NCBI GenBank assembly: GCA_015680685.1
Contig: MNCI01024020.1
Location: 601,089-665,088 of the forward strand
Source of the DNA: Gnetum montanum
Lineage: Eukaryota; Streptophyta; Gnetopsida; Gnetales; Gnetaceae
DNA: 64,000 bases
Reading direction: 5' to 3'
Below the pieces are notes generated by a model. That model ran no database searches. It was not told the DNA's origin and was given only the letters and a program-made list of their open reading frames with translations. Position numbers and translations under genes: made by a program. This document shows positions 24,165 through 36,096 of the stretch, in pieces; the first letter of the stretch is position 1, and each line of letters opens with the position of its first letter.

Positions 24165-26180
24165 CACTTTTCATGGCTTCTTAGTTTTTTGACTTTTTTG
24201 TTTTACACATTTTTGATTTTACAACTTTTTGTTTTACATCATTGTTTTTAGGTTATCAATTTTTTTTTAGTTTTTTAGGTTATTGATCTTTTCTTAGTTT
24301 TTTTTACACCATCGTTAATATATTCAATATTTATTGCCTACTCTTTTACTTTATTTTATGTTTGCTTATGTTTGATGTGTTTTTCTACTTTTTTTGCTAA
24401 TAAGGTGGCAGGTACAATGGTAATGCACGACTCATTGGTGGTATGCTTCATTTATAATTTGATTGTTAATGTCTGGTTTCTGACTTTGAATGTTGTTACT
24501 GATGATTGGGACATGGATTATTTTCATGTAACAAGTAGTGAGTCCACATCATCTACCCATTCACATGCTCTATAGTTTTTCTTATTTTGTAAGCGCATAG
24601 TCTCTTTTACATTAATGCAACTTTAACAAATTTGTGACTTGTGTAGTTTCCAAAATTGGGAAAGAATCAAAGGTTTGGACAGGGTGTGGCTTCAAGGGAT
24701 GTGGTATTCTTTATGCTTTTCTATTTTCCTATGTGTAGGAGTATTCTCGTAATCTTCTCACTGTTCCATGTCATTTCATAATAGGAAGTCAAATAAGTCC
24801 TTACATGGTATGGTCCTCATCACAAAAAAACAAAAAAAAAAAAAAAAAGAAGGTGAGGATTCAAAGCACACCCCTTAAACAAAATAAATGCAAAAAAATC
24901 ATGGGTCTTTGCATGGTGTGGTTCCCATTCAAAAAAAAAAAAAAAACAAAATAAAAAAACATGGGAAATCAAAGCACACCCCTTAGACCAAATAAAAGGG
25001 TTACAAGCACTAGTTATGAGACTTGTCTTGTCTCCTCTAACTAAGGCCATTTCTCATGTTCTATCTTCACTTCAATTTGGAATGGTGGTTGTTTTGTGGG
25101 AGCATTCTTGTATCTTAGGGGATGGACTAGCCTTAGAATGTTGATGCAAAGTCACTAAAAGTGGTTGGTTTTGGTCTAAATTGAGGATAGATCCTACCAA
25201 GTCATTTAATGACAAACCCCACAAGGGACTACATGTGACCATAATTAGGAACTCCATTCCATTCTCTTTGTCATCCATTTATGCTTTTCATGCCTTACCT
25301 CATTGTCAGTTTCATGTTTTGATTCAATGTTCTAGTTTGATGTGTCGAGTTTCTTAGTTAGTTACTTTTGGGTTTTTGTACTTAAACTTTCTGTAATCAT
25401 TAATCATCCATGGTGCCAATGGACTCCTTGGTTTGAAGTTATGCAAGGGCATAAAAGGCCTGTGCCTACTTTGGGGAGGACCCACTTGCATATATTTTGA
25501 TTTGGTTAAGTTAAGTTCTTTATACATTGTTACAATTAAATTCTTTTTATTTATTTACCCCATCCGAGTCATCCAATTGTATGCACCTTCACAACTGTTT
25601 GTAATGAACTCCTTTTTATTGTTGTGAATACCCTCTTTTCAATATTCCTTGTGTTAAAATTTTGCTAAATTGTATGGATCACTTCTCTTACTTAATCTAT
25701 TCATCAGTCTTTCCACTAACAATATTAAGCAACCAATCTATCACAATCACAACTCGGCTAGATAAAATCACCGACAAGACAAGGTAGTTAGCCATTATCT
25801 GTTACACTATATATACTAATCCTTGGTTTTTTTGTGATTGCAGTGGGAAGTATAGACTAGAAGTGGGACTATCTTCACCAAGGTGGATGCAACCATATCA
25901 CTCATGAGAGATTCTTCATGATCACTACATCTCTTCTACCTCTCCCTCATTCTTCTGTTGTGAAGAGGGGTTGGATGTCCTTTGGATTCGTGGGTGTTCT
26001 TTTCTATTGTCATGAACACCCAATTTTATACACAACTGTAATATTGTATGCTCAGGCACTTTTGTATTCGTCTATTTTCTCTATGTCACTCTACATGTCA
26101 GTCAAATAGTCCACATCCCCTAATATATTTTGTAAAGGACTTGTTCCTCTTCTTTTGTACTCAAGGATGAGTTTTCATTT
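24165..26180 (+). other. 3' untranslated region of element B
   Basis: This is about 2 kb without a convincing gene between pol and the polypurine tract. It contains two tandem copies (about 24,800-24,990) of a unit with 'catggt.tggt.c', a long A run, and 'tcaaagcacacccctta'. Related units occur in the equivalent regions of F (about 49,830-49,895) and G (about 41,810-42,030). A block 'ctactttggggaggaccca' near 25,468 is shared with F near 50,401. G carries ORFx in the position downstream of this region; B does not. Confidence 0.7.
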
Positions 26181-26193
26181 AGTCGTGGGGGTA
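26181..26193 (+). promoter_or_regulatory. Polypurine tract of element B
   Basis: AGTCGTGGGGGTA directly precedes the 3' LTR TGATAAATC. Nearly the same tract precedes the 3' LTRs of X, F and G. Confidence 0.8.
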
Positions 26194-27061
26194 TGATAAA
26201 TCATGTTTTTCATACGCTTTGATATTAAGGTGGCCACGATATTGGGTACACCATATTGGGTATACGATATCATAGCCCAAGATGCAATATCATACATTTG
26301 ATATCACAGGGTTACTCCCAGATCTATAAATATAGTGTCTAGGCACACAATTGGGAGTAAGTTTTTGGTAGTCAAGTAGCAAAACTCTTGCAATTTGTTT
26401 ATTTGAGAGTTAGAATATTTTCCAAGTGCCCATAGCAGGAGGTCTAAATGTGAATGCATCTTTATTCAAGCATTGATGTACCTGAACACATCATTGTGTT
26501 GGCAATAAAGATGAACTCTTTGATTCATTCCTTGTAGCACTTGAGACTTTCTTTCTTATGCATTTATATGTCATGCAATTTACCTTAATATTATTAATGT
26601 AGTAATTAATTTTGATCAATTAAGCAAATCAATAAAATACACAAGTACGACCTCTTCAAACATATGTGTAACACTTGGTAACTTAGAAACGATTAGCGTT
26701 TGACAACCCAACAATGTTTACATAAAGTTTAGAATGTGTTCAGGAAGTGGGAATGGTTACTTATGCTAGGCTAGATTAGACCATAGTCTACTTAGAAATT
26801 AATCACTCTTACTTTTACTTTCATCTTTGTTCTAGGTGAGTAATTTCATAAAACACAAAATAAGAAAAATATACACCTCTGTCACACTTAACCATACAAT
26901 TGCATTCCACAAGTGGGACTGGGAAGACAATGAATGCTCAACATACACACATTGTTTAGCTCTAGCATACTTAGTAATTATAGTATGCAGAATTCGACTG
27001 AATCGCACGTGAACACTTGTGATTCATATGGTTGGGTGTAGGGGTACCTTGCTGCTAATCA
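26194..27061 (+). repeat. 3' LTR of element B
   Basis: 868 bp, TGATAAATCATG...GCTAATCA, with a TATA box from 26,325. Compared with the 5' LTR most differences look like C/T and G/A transitions, and several CGATATCG palindromes have decayed to CAATATCA. Confidence 0.92.
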
Positions 27062-28870
27062 AAGAGCAACAATAGGAGCAACAACAATAGCAAGTAGGGC
27101 CTAATAGCCAAAAACAAGAGCAACAACAAGAACAGCAATAACAACAAGTTTTGCTACCACCATCACAAGATTACAAATCATCAATGAGTCATTTGCAATA
27201 GATTGTAGAAACAATCAGCTGGTAAATAAGGGAGGAGGTCAATCTTTACAGAGTTATCGATAGTGCCATATGGTCCACAATCTTAGTAGATCCAACAAGT
27301 GAATAGATCTCATTATAATGAAGAAGAGAGACATAATGGTTATAAAAAATCTCCAAGAATGTTGCATCATTCCAAGTGGTGCTAAAGACTAGAGAAGAAG
27401 CGACAATAGTGGTAATGCAACACCAAGATGTAGTAGGAGTAGTAGAGGTGATCACTAATCACATCAAAGAGTTTTTCAATGTACCTATTTTATTGCTAGA
27501 TGATCTTACAGGAACCATAGATGCACAAATGATAGCTGGAACCGCAATGACTCCTACTAATCATGAGGATGTACTTAATAGAATACTATAGACTAGGCAA
27601 GTCATGATGATACATTTTAACATCCCTAGTGATGGCACTACAGTATAGTTTGAGATCATTGCTACCAAAGGAAAGCTAGTTATGGCAAAGACAATGGCAG
27701 AGCATGCTAAAAATGAAAATTTGAGATTATAAGAAGAGTTTATCATCCTAAGAGCTGAATAAAGAGATTTAACATAATTTATTGCACCTAACCAGATAGA
27801 GTCATTCAAAAATGAGTAGATAAATTATCTAATCAAGAAAAATAAATAGATGGCAATATAGAAGAAGAAAGTAGTATGGAATGCCTTACTAGTTAAAGCT
27901 CAAATGTACGTACATGTTAAGCACTTTTCGTAGTCCAAGAAGAAAATAAATAGCTTTCTATCGATAACATAAGGTTGATCATTGTAGAGAATTAGAAAAA
28001 CATTTTGGAGGAAAGCATCCACTAGTTAAGGGAACAACTGGTGAGGGTCAACCAAGACATGAGCTACCTTACAAGGGAAAATAGAACCCTATTAATGGAG
28101 GAGGTGTGCCATCCAAAAAATTCAACCATTAAAACAAGCATGTGGAAAAATGAGGCAAAGAAACACAAAAGGCTGAAGGAACACTTCCGTGACTAGGTGG
28201 GCATGTACAAGAAAATCATTGAATAAGAGATCCAAATGGCAAAGGCTAAAATCAACTCCATATCAACATAGAATCTTAACTGGAAATCCATCTTGGATAG
28301 TTATGCCCTTATCCATCAAGCGTAAGTGAAAAATAAGGACTTGTAGATCGAAGGCTTAAAAGAGTACATGGGGTAAGCTAATATTCATTATGCTAACTTG
28401 GCCATGTTAACAGTAGGTAGGTCCAAAAATGAGCTAGAATAACAAGTAGCAGGCACATATGCTTTGTATGAAAAAGAATTTGTGGATCATAAAGATGCTT
28501 TACAAAAACTCCAGGTGGCAAACTCTAAACTAGAAGCAGTAAAGGTTGGCTACCAAGGGCAGAAAGATGTAGCAGCAAACTTGGCTAGAAGATTGATTGA
28601 TTATCATGAGCTCCATGAAAAGGCTAGAGCATTTGAAGAGGAGAAAAGGTAGTTTGTAGCCTAGTATGTCTAGGAAAATTAGATGTTTCCATAGTTGCCA
28701 TGCCCATGGGATTTACCCACTCCATCACACATTCCACAACAAGCATAGATGGTACATGACCCATGAATGGAAGAGAAGAAACTTCAGGTGATCTTAAACC
28801 GATATAAATTTCAAAAGCCTAATGACAAGGGGAAGCAACCAATGAAGAAGCCACCACCACCTTGAACCAC
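27062..28870 (+). pseudogene. ORFx C-terminal part (element X), continued after element B
   Basis: The region starts in a Gln-rich run (QEQQQEQQ) continuous with the sequence left of the B insertion. The frame 27,376-27,591 begins MVLKTREEATIVVMQHQD and matches ORFx of G (GARILVMQHQG) and the following VIT/VAD-NHIxxxxN block. Downstream frames, notably 28,464-28,652 (MYEKEFVDHKDALQKLQVAN), are Lys/Glu/Leu-rich and predicted coiled coil, again matching G (SLYEGELQAHKATKQKQEME). Stops are frequent. The C-terminus before 28,870 is Pro-rich. No membrane segment is seen, so it is not a typical envelope protein although it sits in the env position. Function unknown. Confidence 0.65.
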
Positions 28871-29060
28871 ATTAGGTTACATTGAGCTTCACTAGATTTA
28901 CTTTTTATTAAAGTTATCATGTCATGTGTCATTTATTGCAAACACCATTGTGACATTTATGAGTCATGTATATAGTAGTTAGTGTTATGTAAATCTACCT
29001 CCTAATTTTGTAAGGAACTCTATCCTCATTTTATTTTAACTCAAGGATGAGCTTTTAATC

Positions 29061-29073
29061 AAACGTGGGGGTA
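29061..29073 (+). promoter_or_regulatory. Polypurine tract of element X
   Basis: AAACGTGGGGGTA immediately precedes TGATAAATC, the same design as in B. It fixes the following LTR as a plus-strand 3' LTR and ties ORFx to this element. Confidence 0.78.
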
Positions 29074-29955
29074 TGATAAATCAAAATTTTTACTGGCTAT
29101 GATATTAGGCATCCAATATTAGATCCCTAATATCAAGGCACAAGCTATGATGTCAAATATCCAATATCAAGGACGCATGCAAGCCTATAAATATGATACT
29201 TAAGTGCAAGGTCCAATAATAGTTTTCATTCCAACTTAGAAAAATTCTATCAGTTCATTTTCTTGATTTTAGTACTTAACACTTAGCAGTGTATGCTCGC
29301 AGTGTGATGTTAATTGATTATACGAAGTCTTTATTCATGTGGAATGTACTTGGACACGTTTCATGATCAAAAATAAAGATTGAGATTACTTTGCATCATT
29401 GTAGCATCCACTTAGTTCTTTATTATTTTCTTAGAATAATTTTTATTGTTTTCACTTAACTTACTAATTACTGTTTACTTTCCCATGACCTTTCCTGTTA
29501 CTATTGTTAAGTGGACTAGATACAATTGATTCTAAGCATTAAGTATAATTGTTTGGTAACCTAATAATATTATCACTTGGTTCACCCAGTAGTAGAATAC
29601 TTGGTAATCTTGATAATGATTACATGAGTCCAAGATGTGTGCAAAGAATCATGAATGGATGTCCATCACACTAGGCTAGACTAGACTCATTGACTATTAC
29701 TTAGATTTAGAAACCACTTCATTTACCTTATGTTTTTAAAGAGTAATATGGGCAACAAAACATCAATTATCATACACCTCAATATGAGTTAAACCATATG
29801 CATAGATTTTAATAGCTTTTGTGGGAAGACAATGATTTCAAACTCAAATTAATTACTAGCATATTCACATTACTTTGTTCACAGAATTTGACTAGGGTAT
29901 GTGTGAACGCTTGTATTTTATATGGTTGGGTATTGGATTACTCCACCGCTCATCA
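29074..29955 (+). repeat. 3' LTR of element X, plus orientation
   Basis: 882 bp, TGATAAATCAAA...CGCTCATCA. TATA box from 29,186, with AATATC/GATATT palindromic repeats just upstream and an AATAAAGATTGAG block near 29,370. It is the closest relative in the window of the inverted LTR at 15,584-16,479. The right flank begins tggcc, and from there the sequence is the 3' UTR of element E. Confidence 0.88.
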
Positions 29956-30117
29956 TGGCCTTACTGTATAGATAATTAGTCCCTTATGATTGATAATATA
30001 GAGAAATCTTCACCTTATTAGGACTACATCTTATCTAATTTGATGTCTTTTATTGGAAATTTGACAAAAATATGTACAAGTAAAATGGAAACAAAACATG
30101 AAAAATTAGAAAATATA
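29956..30117 (-). other. Fragment of element E 3' UTR between X and F
   Basis: The sequence aligns with about 11,650-11,810 ('ttagtcccttatga' block) and continues at 52,104 once element F is removed. It ends with the target duplication atata of F (30,113-30,117). Confidence 0.75.
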
Positions 30118-30265
30118 TGATGAGAGTGGTTACTCTAGAGTGGTAGTTTCTCAAAAATTAGAGTGGCATTTTTTCTCTAAAATTAGAGTGGACATTTCCT
30201 TAAAATTAGAGTGATAGTTTTTCTCTAAAATTAGAGTGGTAGTTTTTCTAATTATTAGAGTAGTT
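30118..30265 (+). repeat. U3 tandem repeat array of element F (5' LTR)
   Basis: About five to six imperfect units of roughly 26-33 bp, each with CTCTAAAATTAGAGTGG. The core CTCTAAAATTAGAG is nearly self-complementary. The 3' LTR (51,199-51,360) has about one more unit, so copy number drifted after insertion. Position upstream of TATA suggests enhancer-type elements; this is inference. Confidence 0.8.
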
Positions 30266-31009
30266 GCTCCCAAGCCTATAAATATAGTGCCAAGGTGCAC
30301 AATTTAGGAAGAATTCTTGGAAGGAAGTATTTCAAGGGAAGTTTTTTAGAAGTCTTTTAGGAGGCAAGTTAGAGTATTTTACAAGTGCCTGTAGTAGGAG
30401 GTCTAAGTGTGGATGGATCTTTATTCGAGCATTGTGTACCTGTGTACGACAATAAAGATGAGGTCTTGGATTCATCCTTGCAGCACTTGAGATTTGTTTT
30501 CTTACTCATTTCCTTTATTTTATTTTCTTTTGCATTTATTTTATTTTATTATTTTATTTTATTTTATGCACTGTACATTTCTGTTATTAGCACACATAGT
30601 ACAATCACTTTGAGCATGCGTGTAACACTTGGTAACCCAATAACAATTAGTGTTTGGTAATCCTAGTAGTGTTGCACTGGTTCAAGATGTGTATGGCAAG
30701 TGAGAATGGATACTAATGTTAGGATTAGTTTAAAGCCTAGTTAAGTTAAATTAGTCACTTAGTTATCTCTCTCTCTCCCCCCTTATTAGCAACAGGACAT
30801 AAAAACATAAAAGCTATAAAAATCATATGCCTCAAACTTACTTAATCATACAATCGTGAGATACAAGTAAGTTTGGGAAGACAACGATCAACCAACCCAT
30901 CCTTGTTCCACAAAGGTGCATAGGCACTTAGTTCTTGAAATTCGACCAGATCATGCATGAAACACTTGTATTCGTATGGTTGAGTGTAGGGGTACCTCGC
31001 TGCTCATCA
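30118..31009 (+). repeat. 5' LTR of element F
   Basis: 892 bp, TGATGAGAGTGG...TGCTCATCA. U3 starts with a short tandem array of CTCTAAAATTAGAGTGG units (30,118-30,265). The TATA box is at 30,277-30,285. R/U5 shares the 'gtaggaggtctaagtgtg...tctttattc' block with element B. A TTTTA-rich low-complexity tract lies at about 30,515-30,570. Confidence 0.92.
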
Positions 31010-31029
31010 TTAGTGCCGTTGCCAGAGAC
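31010..31029 (+). promoter_or_regulatory. Primer-binding site of element F (tRNA-Asp type)
   Basis: TTAGTGCCGTTGCCAGAGAC follows the 5' LTR directly and is close to the Athila tRNA-Asp site. Confidence 0.83.
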
Positions 31030-31145
31030 TTAGTTGTTTTTGTGCTAACTAGAACATAGGAAATCATTCACATCATTGGAACGAACACTTAGGGTTGATT
31101 GAGAAAATAATAAACAAGAGTACATTGCACACTGAATAGACAAAT

Positions 31146-33540
31146 ATGTCTCCTTCTTCGTACGAAAGTGCATAACCTCCTAGGTCTGAAATAGGAAACA
31201 ATCAACAACATAATACACATGACGTTGATTTGCTAGTCTTTTAACAATTTCGTGTGGTATATGTTCATCCCGATAAATATGTACCAAACTTTACCTTTAT
31301 CCTCCACCAGGATGAACAACTGTGTTGGCAAGATTTAGAAGGTGACATAGTGTTACCTCCCAATCATTCAATTTTAAGCATGCTTCTTCATGCTCTCACA
31401 TGAATTGGCATGCCGCACTTACATGCAGAATACATTGTGTAAGACCATGACTTGAGAGAATACCATCACATAAAGGCACAAGGTCAAAGGAACTTGCAAT
31501 AGGAGAGACATCATAAGTCTTTGAAGGGTAAGTGGTTCCAGGATGCCATACATGTCTTAAGCGAAAATGAGGATGGTGAACCTACCTCAGGTAGTCGCCC
31601 ACACAATGATGTTCCTCCCCTTAACTTTGGCCAAGGGGTTGTGTATCAGGACCTTGATTTCACTATTCATAACCTAGGTCCTACTACCCATGGGCATAAA
31701 GTATCCAAAAAAGGGACATGAACTCATGATAAAGGTGGACATTTTGATCGCAGTCACGATCAGGGCTGAGACCGTAGAAGAGAAGGTAGTAGACACCATC
31801 ATGGTGATGGTTCTCCTTCTTCTTCACCTTCATTATATCCTTCACTCTCTCCTTCAATATCTGGACATGGTCATAAAGAAAAAGATAATGGGGATAAAGG
31901 TAGGCAAAGTGAAAGTCATAAAAAAAAATAGCAAGGAAAGAGGACAAGGGCACTCTAGAGAGTCACAACATAGAAGAAGGGAGAGTAGGGAAAAACGTAG
32001 GCATCATAGAAACCATGGACAAGATGATCATGATGAACCCCTACTCGCTACTCAAAGTATGTTGGACATAACCGAGGCTATTAGAATTCCAACAAGGCAC
32101 CAGAAATATAGTGAGATCAAGAGATTAGATATGAATAATATCCCACGATTTGAAGGGGGATACAACGTTGATCCTTAGAATCACTTACAAGCATTCCTTG
32201 ATGCGTGTGCCTTACAAAATATCGAGGACTAATGGCAGAAACTTAAGTTATTTCTACGAACACTAGTTAAAGAACTGGAAACTTGGTACTAGTCTTTAGA
32301 ATTGGAATCCATTCGTAGGTGGAGTACTATGTTAGAACTATTTAATGACAAGTACCAAACGTACTCTTGAGTGTCTAACTTGCGAAGGCAAATCCAAGGT
32401 TGGAAACAAGGAGGACATAAACCCTTAGATGCTACCATGGGTTGATATTATGCACTGTTACATTGTTGTCTTGGCCATGGTTATTTGTAAAGGGATCAAT
32501 TGCACAATATCATGGATGGGCATAGGCATGAAACAAGAAGAACCCTTGGGACTTATGCCTAGGAAGACTATCCGAGCTTAGGTCCCATCAAATTCAAAGA
32601 CTATTGGAGCAAGTTGCTAAGGAAGAAGGTGAGCTATGGAAGAGAGAAAGTGTAGAAGAGTATAACCAAGATCCTTCCATCCTGAAGAGGGGAGTAAGAT
32701 TTTGTAAGGATGAAGAAGATTCACCACTCGAAGAGATGGTGAATAGGAAAATTTTTCCCATCCAAAAGATGACATCAGAAGTTTCGGCAAAGGTAGACCA
32801 AATGTGGGATTCCCTAGACAATGGATTTTAAATTGTTCTTAAAATAGTAGAGGAGTCTAGAGAGCAAGGTAGTGATTACAAAAAAATAAAAAAGAGAGAA
32901 GCTAAACATGCATGTAGCAAGGGTAAGGGCAAAGTTGTCGTCATTAAAGAATTTGTGGATTTGGAAATAGACAATGATAGTGGATGTGAGATATGTCAAT
33001 ATGACCATCCTAAGGGATGTTACCCTGTAATCTCACATTTGTAGGAGTTTGAGGTGTATACACAACCCATGATTAAACAAAAGGAAAACACCCCAAAGGT
33101 TACCTTATCCTCAAGGTAACCCAAGGAAATTCCACCAATCCTTCACATATTATCCCAGTGGAACTCCACCACAACTGATTGAGCAATATCAATAGTGGAA
33201 GCATCCACAATCATGGGGAATGCCACCACCAAGGCAAAAGTATCCTTACCAGCAACCTGATCCGTATAGATATTACGTGCAACAGCCAATCTCCCCACAT
33301 GACTCTATTGGTCACGTCACACCTCAACCTCACTACCAAGCCCACAAGTATTATGGGACTCCATATTATAGAGGCAATATTCTGCAAGCATATCATTCTT
33401 CTCATTTGGCCACATCTCTTTCACCAATAGCTCCACTACCACCTGCTCCTACAATGCAAGTTGAAATCCCTACTTAGTCGTAGCAACATAATGCCACGAG
33501 GGCTGTTAACTTTCAACCTACTATTGGTTCCAACAAACAC
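31146..33540 (+). pseudogene. gag of element F (broken)
   Basis: The ATG at 31,146 opens MSPSSYESA before the first stop. RVVYVHPDKYVPNFTFILHQ-like text follows near 31,250-31,310 after a shift. A Ser/His/Arg/Asp-rich region lies at 31,690-32,030, then the gag core with RLDMNNIPRFEGGYNVDP (about 32,127-32,178), a Lys/Glu-rich helix (32,604-32,831), the knuckle CEICQYDHPKGCYP (about 32,985-33,030), and a Pro/Gln/Tyr-rich linker (33,179-33,477). Stops are fewer than in B, and the 162-codon frame 31,690-32,178 is still open. Confidence 0.8.
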
Positions 33541-33689
33541 ATGAAGAAAAGACCTTTCTTTAGAACTAATAGTCCAACCAAGCCCTTGCAATCACAAGCG
33601 GCTGATTCCTTAGATGCCTCAGTATCAATCAAAACTTTGGAGCCCCCTTCAACTCAACCACTGCACTCAATGCTTACGGTCATGCTAAC

Positions 33690-34220
33690 ATATGTTGTCA
33701 CCGATTGGATCAAATATAGCCACCTTCCCAAGAAATTCTCTAATCCTAGAAGTCCTCTAATATACTTACAAATTGTTGGAAATGCATCATGCAAGGCCCT
33801 TTTGGATTCAGGTCTCGATTTCAACTTGATTTCTCAAGAAATGTACAAGGCTTGAAACTTGCCTCCGTTAAAAAAGAGCAATATCTATCTAGAGTTGGCT
33901 GACTAGTCCATCATTGTCCCATTAGGAATAGTGGAATACATTGTTACCACTCTTTGTGGGTGGTCATACCTAGCTGACTTCCTAGTGATTTAGGTAAACA
34001 ATGGTAGGTGAGACTTCTCAATCATAATGGAAAGAGCATGGCTATGCACCATTGACGCATGCCTAGGAATCCATGATCTTTCCCTAGAAATATCAATGGA
34101 AAATAAATTTGAAAAGATTGAGAAGAAGAAAGTTCTGTGCATCACATATAGTGACATAGGATGTAATTGCATGCAAAGGTCATGGTTTGTGCAAAGTTTA
34201 GCATTGTCTGCATGCAATTA
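33690..34220 (+). pseudogene. Aspartic protease of element F
   Basis: CKALLDSGLDFNLISQEMYKA (about 33,790-33,855) keeps the catalytic DSG. After a stop, the body IVTTLCGWSYLADFLVI and MERAWLCTIDACLGIHDLSL follows to 34,120. Three stops interrupt the domain, so it is inactive despite the intact active site. Confidence 0.78.
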
Positions 34221-34685
34221 GTATGCACAAGTGATTAACATACAAAGATGCCTGTATGCAATAGCCACATGATAGGAAGACACCCAGTGGTTGACAGTTG
34301 ATCAAGAAAGCAGTTCACTCATATGCATGGACCCAATTGAGGGTCTAACTTGTGCTTACATCGATAGCATAGACACATTAGAGCAAGTCCACTACCAACT
34401 TCTAAGTCTTAACCTTGAAAATATCAACTGGGGGAAGTTGGAAATCCCTAAGAAATTTAAGCAAGAGCCCCTCGAGTTGAAATCATTGCCTACTAGTATG
34501 GAATACATGTTCCTTAAAAAAAAATCAGTAATTATCAACACTAAGCTTACTCCTCAATAGAAAGAAGAACTCCTGAAGGTAATAAATAAATGGTCAGAAG
34601 CCTTCACTTGCTCACATCCTAAATTAACTAGAATAGATCCTAGGATATGCCAACATAGAATTTACATTGACCCCTCCATGAAGCC

Positions 34686-35447
34686 TCAAAGATAACCGTA
34701 GAGGTGAAATAACCCTAAGCTGAAGCAAGTAGTTAAGGAAGAAATTGAATAACTTCTCAAGGTTGGGTTCATACCCCTTATCGCTGATAGTGAATGGATT
34801 AGCCCCTTAGTTATTATGGCTAGAAAGGAAGCCAAATGGAGGGTGTGCATAGATTTTAGGCTACTGAATATGACAACATTCAAAGATCAATTTCCATTGC
34901 CATTTGTCAACCAAGTCTTAGACACCACCGTAGGGCATCACTATTACAATTTTCTGGATGGATATAGTGGATATAACCAAATACAAATAGCCCTAGAAGA
35001 CCAAGCCAAGACTACATTCACTAGTCCTTGGGGAACGTTTGCATACAAACAGATATCGTTTGGCTTGTGCAATGCCCCTACAACGTTTCAACACTTAGTT
35101 CTAAGCATATTCCAACAGTAGATAGGAAATGGTATGGAGGTCTTTATGGATGACTTCTTCATTCATGGAGTAAAGTTTGATCAAGCCTTGGACCAGTTAG
35201 AGAAAGTGTTAAAAAAGATGTGTAGAAACCAATTTGGGGCTCAATTGGTAGAAAAGCCATTTGATGGTCCAAGAGGGCATAGTACTAGGGCACAAAATCT
35301 CACACACAGGGATAGAGGTAGACCCCGAGAAAATCAAAATTATCCAAGGAATTACCCATCAACCAAAAACTGTTAAACATATTCAGTCATTCCTTGGACA
35401 TACTAGATACTATATGAGATTTATTGAGAACTTTTCAAAGGTTTCCA
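34686..35447 (+). pseudogene. Reverse transcriptase of element F
   Basis: The frame 34,816-35,121 is open for 101 codons and covers WRVCIDFRLLNMTTFKDQF through TSPWGTFAYKQISFGLCNA. After one stop (codon for Gln in related copies), MEVFMDDFFIHG gives the catalytic FMDDF (about 35,134-35,170). A frameshift follows, then MVQEGIVLGHKIS and FLGHTRYYMRFIENFSK (35,261-35,445). A 330-bp region before it (34,291-34,560) is the conserved spacer from protease. Confidence 0.82.
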
Positions 35448-36096
35448 ACAATAGGGAGATAATGAAGATATTGACAAGAACTATTAGCAAGTTTAGGTGA
35501 GACTGGAGCACTAAACTGAATGATGCTCTTGGGCATATAGCTCCACATAGAAACTCCCTATAGGCTGCTCTCCCTATGAGTTAGTGTATGGTAAATTACC
35601 AATGCTTCCCATTCAAACTGAACTTCATACAATATCCACAACATGTGACCTCAACCTTGACCTTGATCTAGCACAGAAACAACGGTTAGTAACCGTTAAC
35701 TTGCTAGATGAAAATCGACTAGCTACCCTATCATCTAACGAGTTGCACAAGGCATTCAATAAACAAGGTCAAGACCTAAGGATTAGGAAATTTGAATATC
35801 AACCAGGAGATAAGGTTCTCTATTGGAATCCCACACATATGCCACAACATACTAAATTTCAAACACTATGGAAAGGACCTTATATTATTTATGCAACTTT
35901 TCCTTCAAGATCCATGACAATATAGAAACCTGAGATCCCAGACAAGAAACTATTTGTCAACGTGCAACAAACCAAACCTTTCCATGAGTTGAGGATAGAT
36001 AGTACACATGCTACCTCTGTTGATGGGAAACCTTGTTCACTATTTCGGATCTCCTCCTTCCAACTTAGTCATGGGGGAGATGGCCACCTATGCTAA
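35448..36096 (+). pseudogene. Integrase C-terminal part of element F (fused to RT by deletion)
   Basis: Right after the end of the reverse transcriptase block the frame jumps to NREIMKILTRTISKF, which in B lies at the catalytic-Glu helix of integrase. RNase H, the zinc domain and both catalytic Asp of integrase are missing, about 1.2-1.3 kb by comparison with B. The rest is well preserved: 35,584-35,925 is a 113-codon open frame with MYGKLPMLPIQTELHT, the DENRLATLSSNELHKAFN block and VLYWNPTHMPQHTKFQTLWK. The pol tail ends GGDGHLC-stop at 36,094-36,096. Confidence 0.82.

Larger units (their letters stand above)
16954..27061 (+). mobile_element. Element B: Athila/Tat-type Ty3/gypsy retrotransposon, decayed
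   Basis: The element has complete architecture in order: 5' LTR, tRNA-Asp-type primer site, gag, protease, reverse transcriptase, RNase H, integrase, about 2 kb of 3' UTR, polypurine tract, 3' LTR. Flanks are aaaag (16,949-16,953) and aagag (27,062-27,066), a 5-bp target duplication with one change. It is inserted into the Gln-rich part of ORFx of element X, whose reading resumes on the other side. The LTRs differ by roughly one base in ten by eye, and the coding region has many stops, so it is old. Confidence 0.9.
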
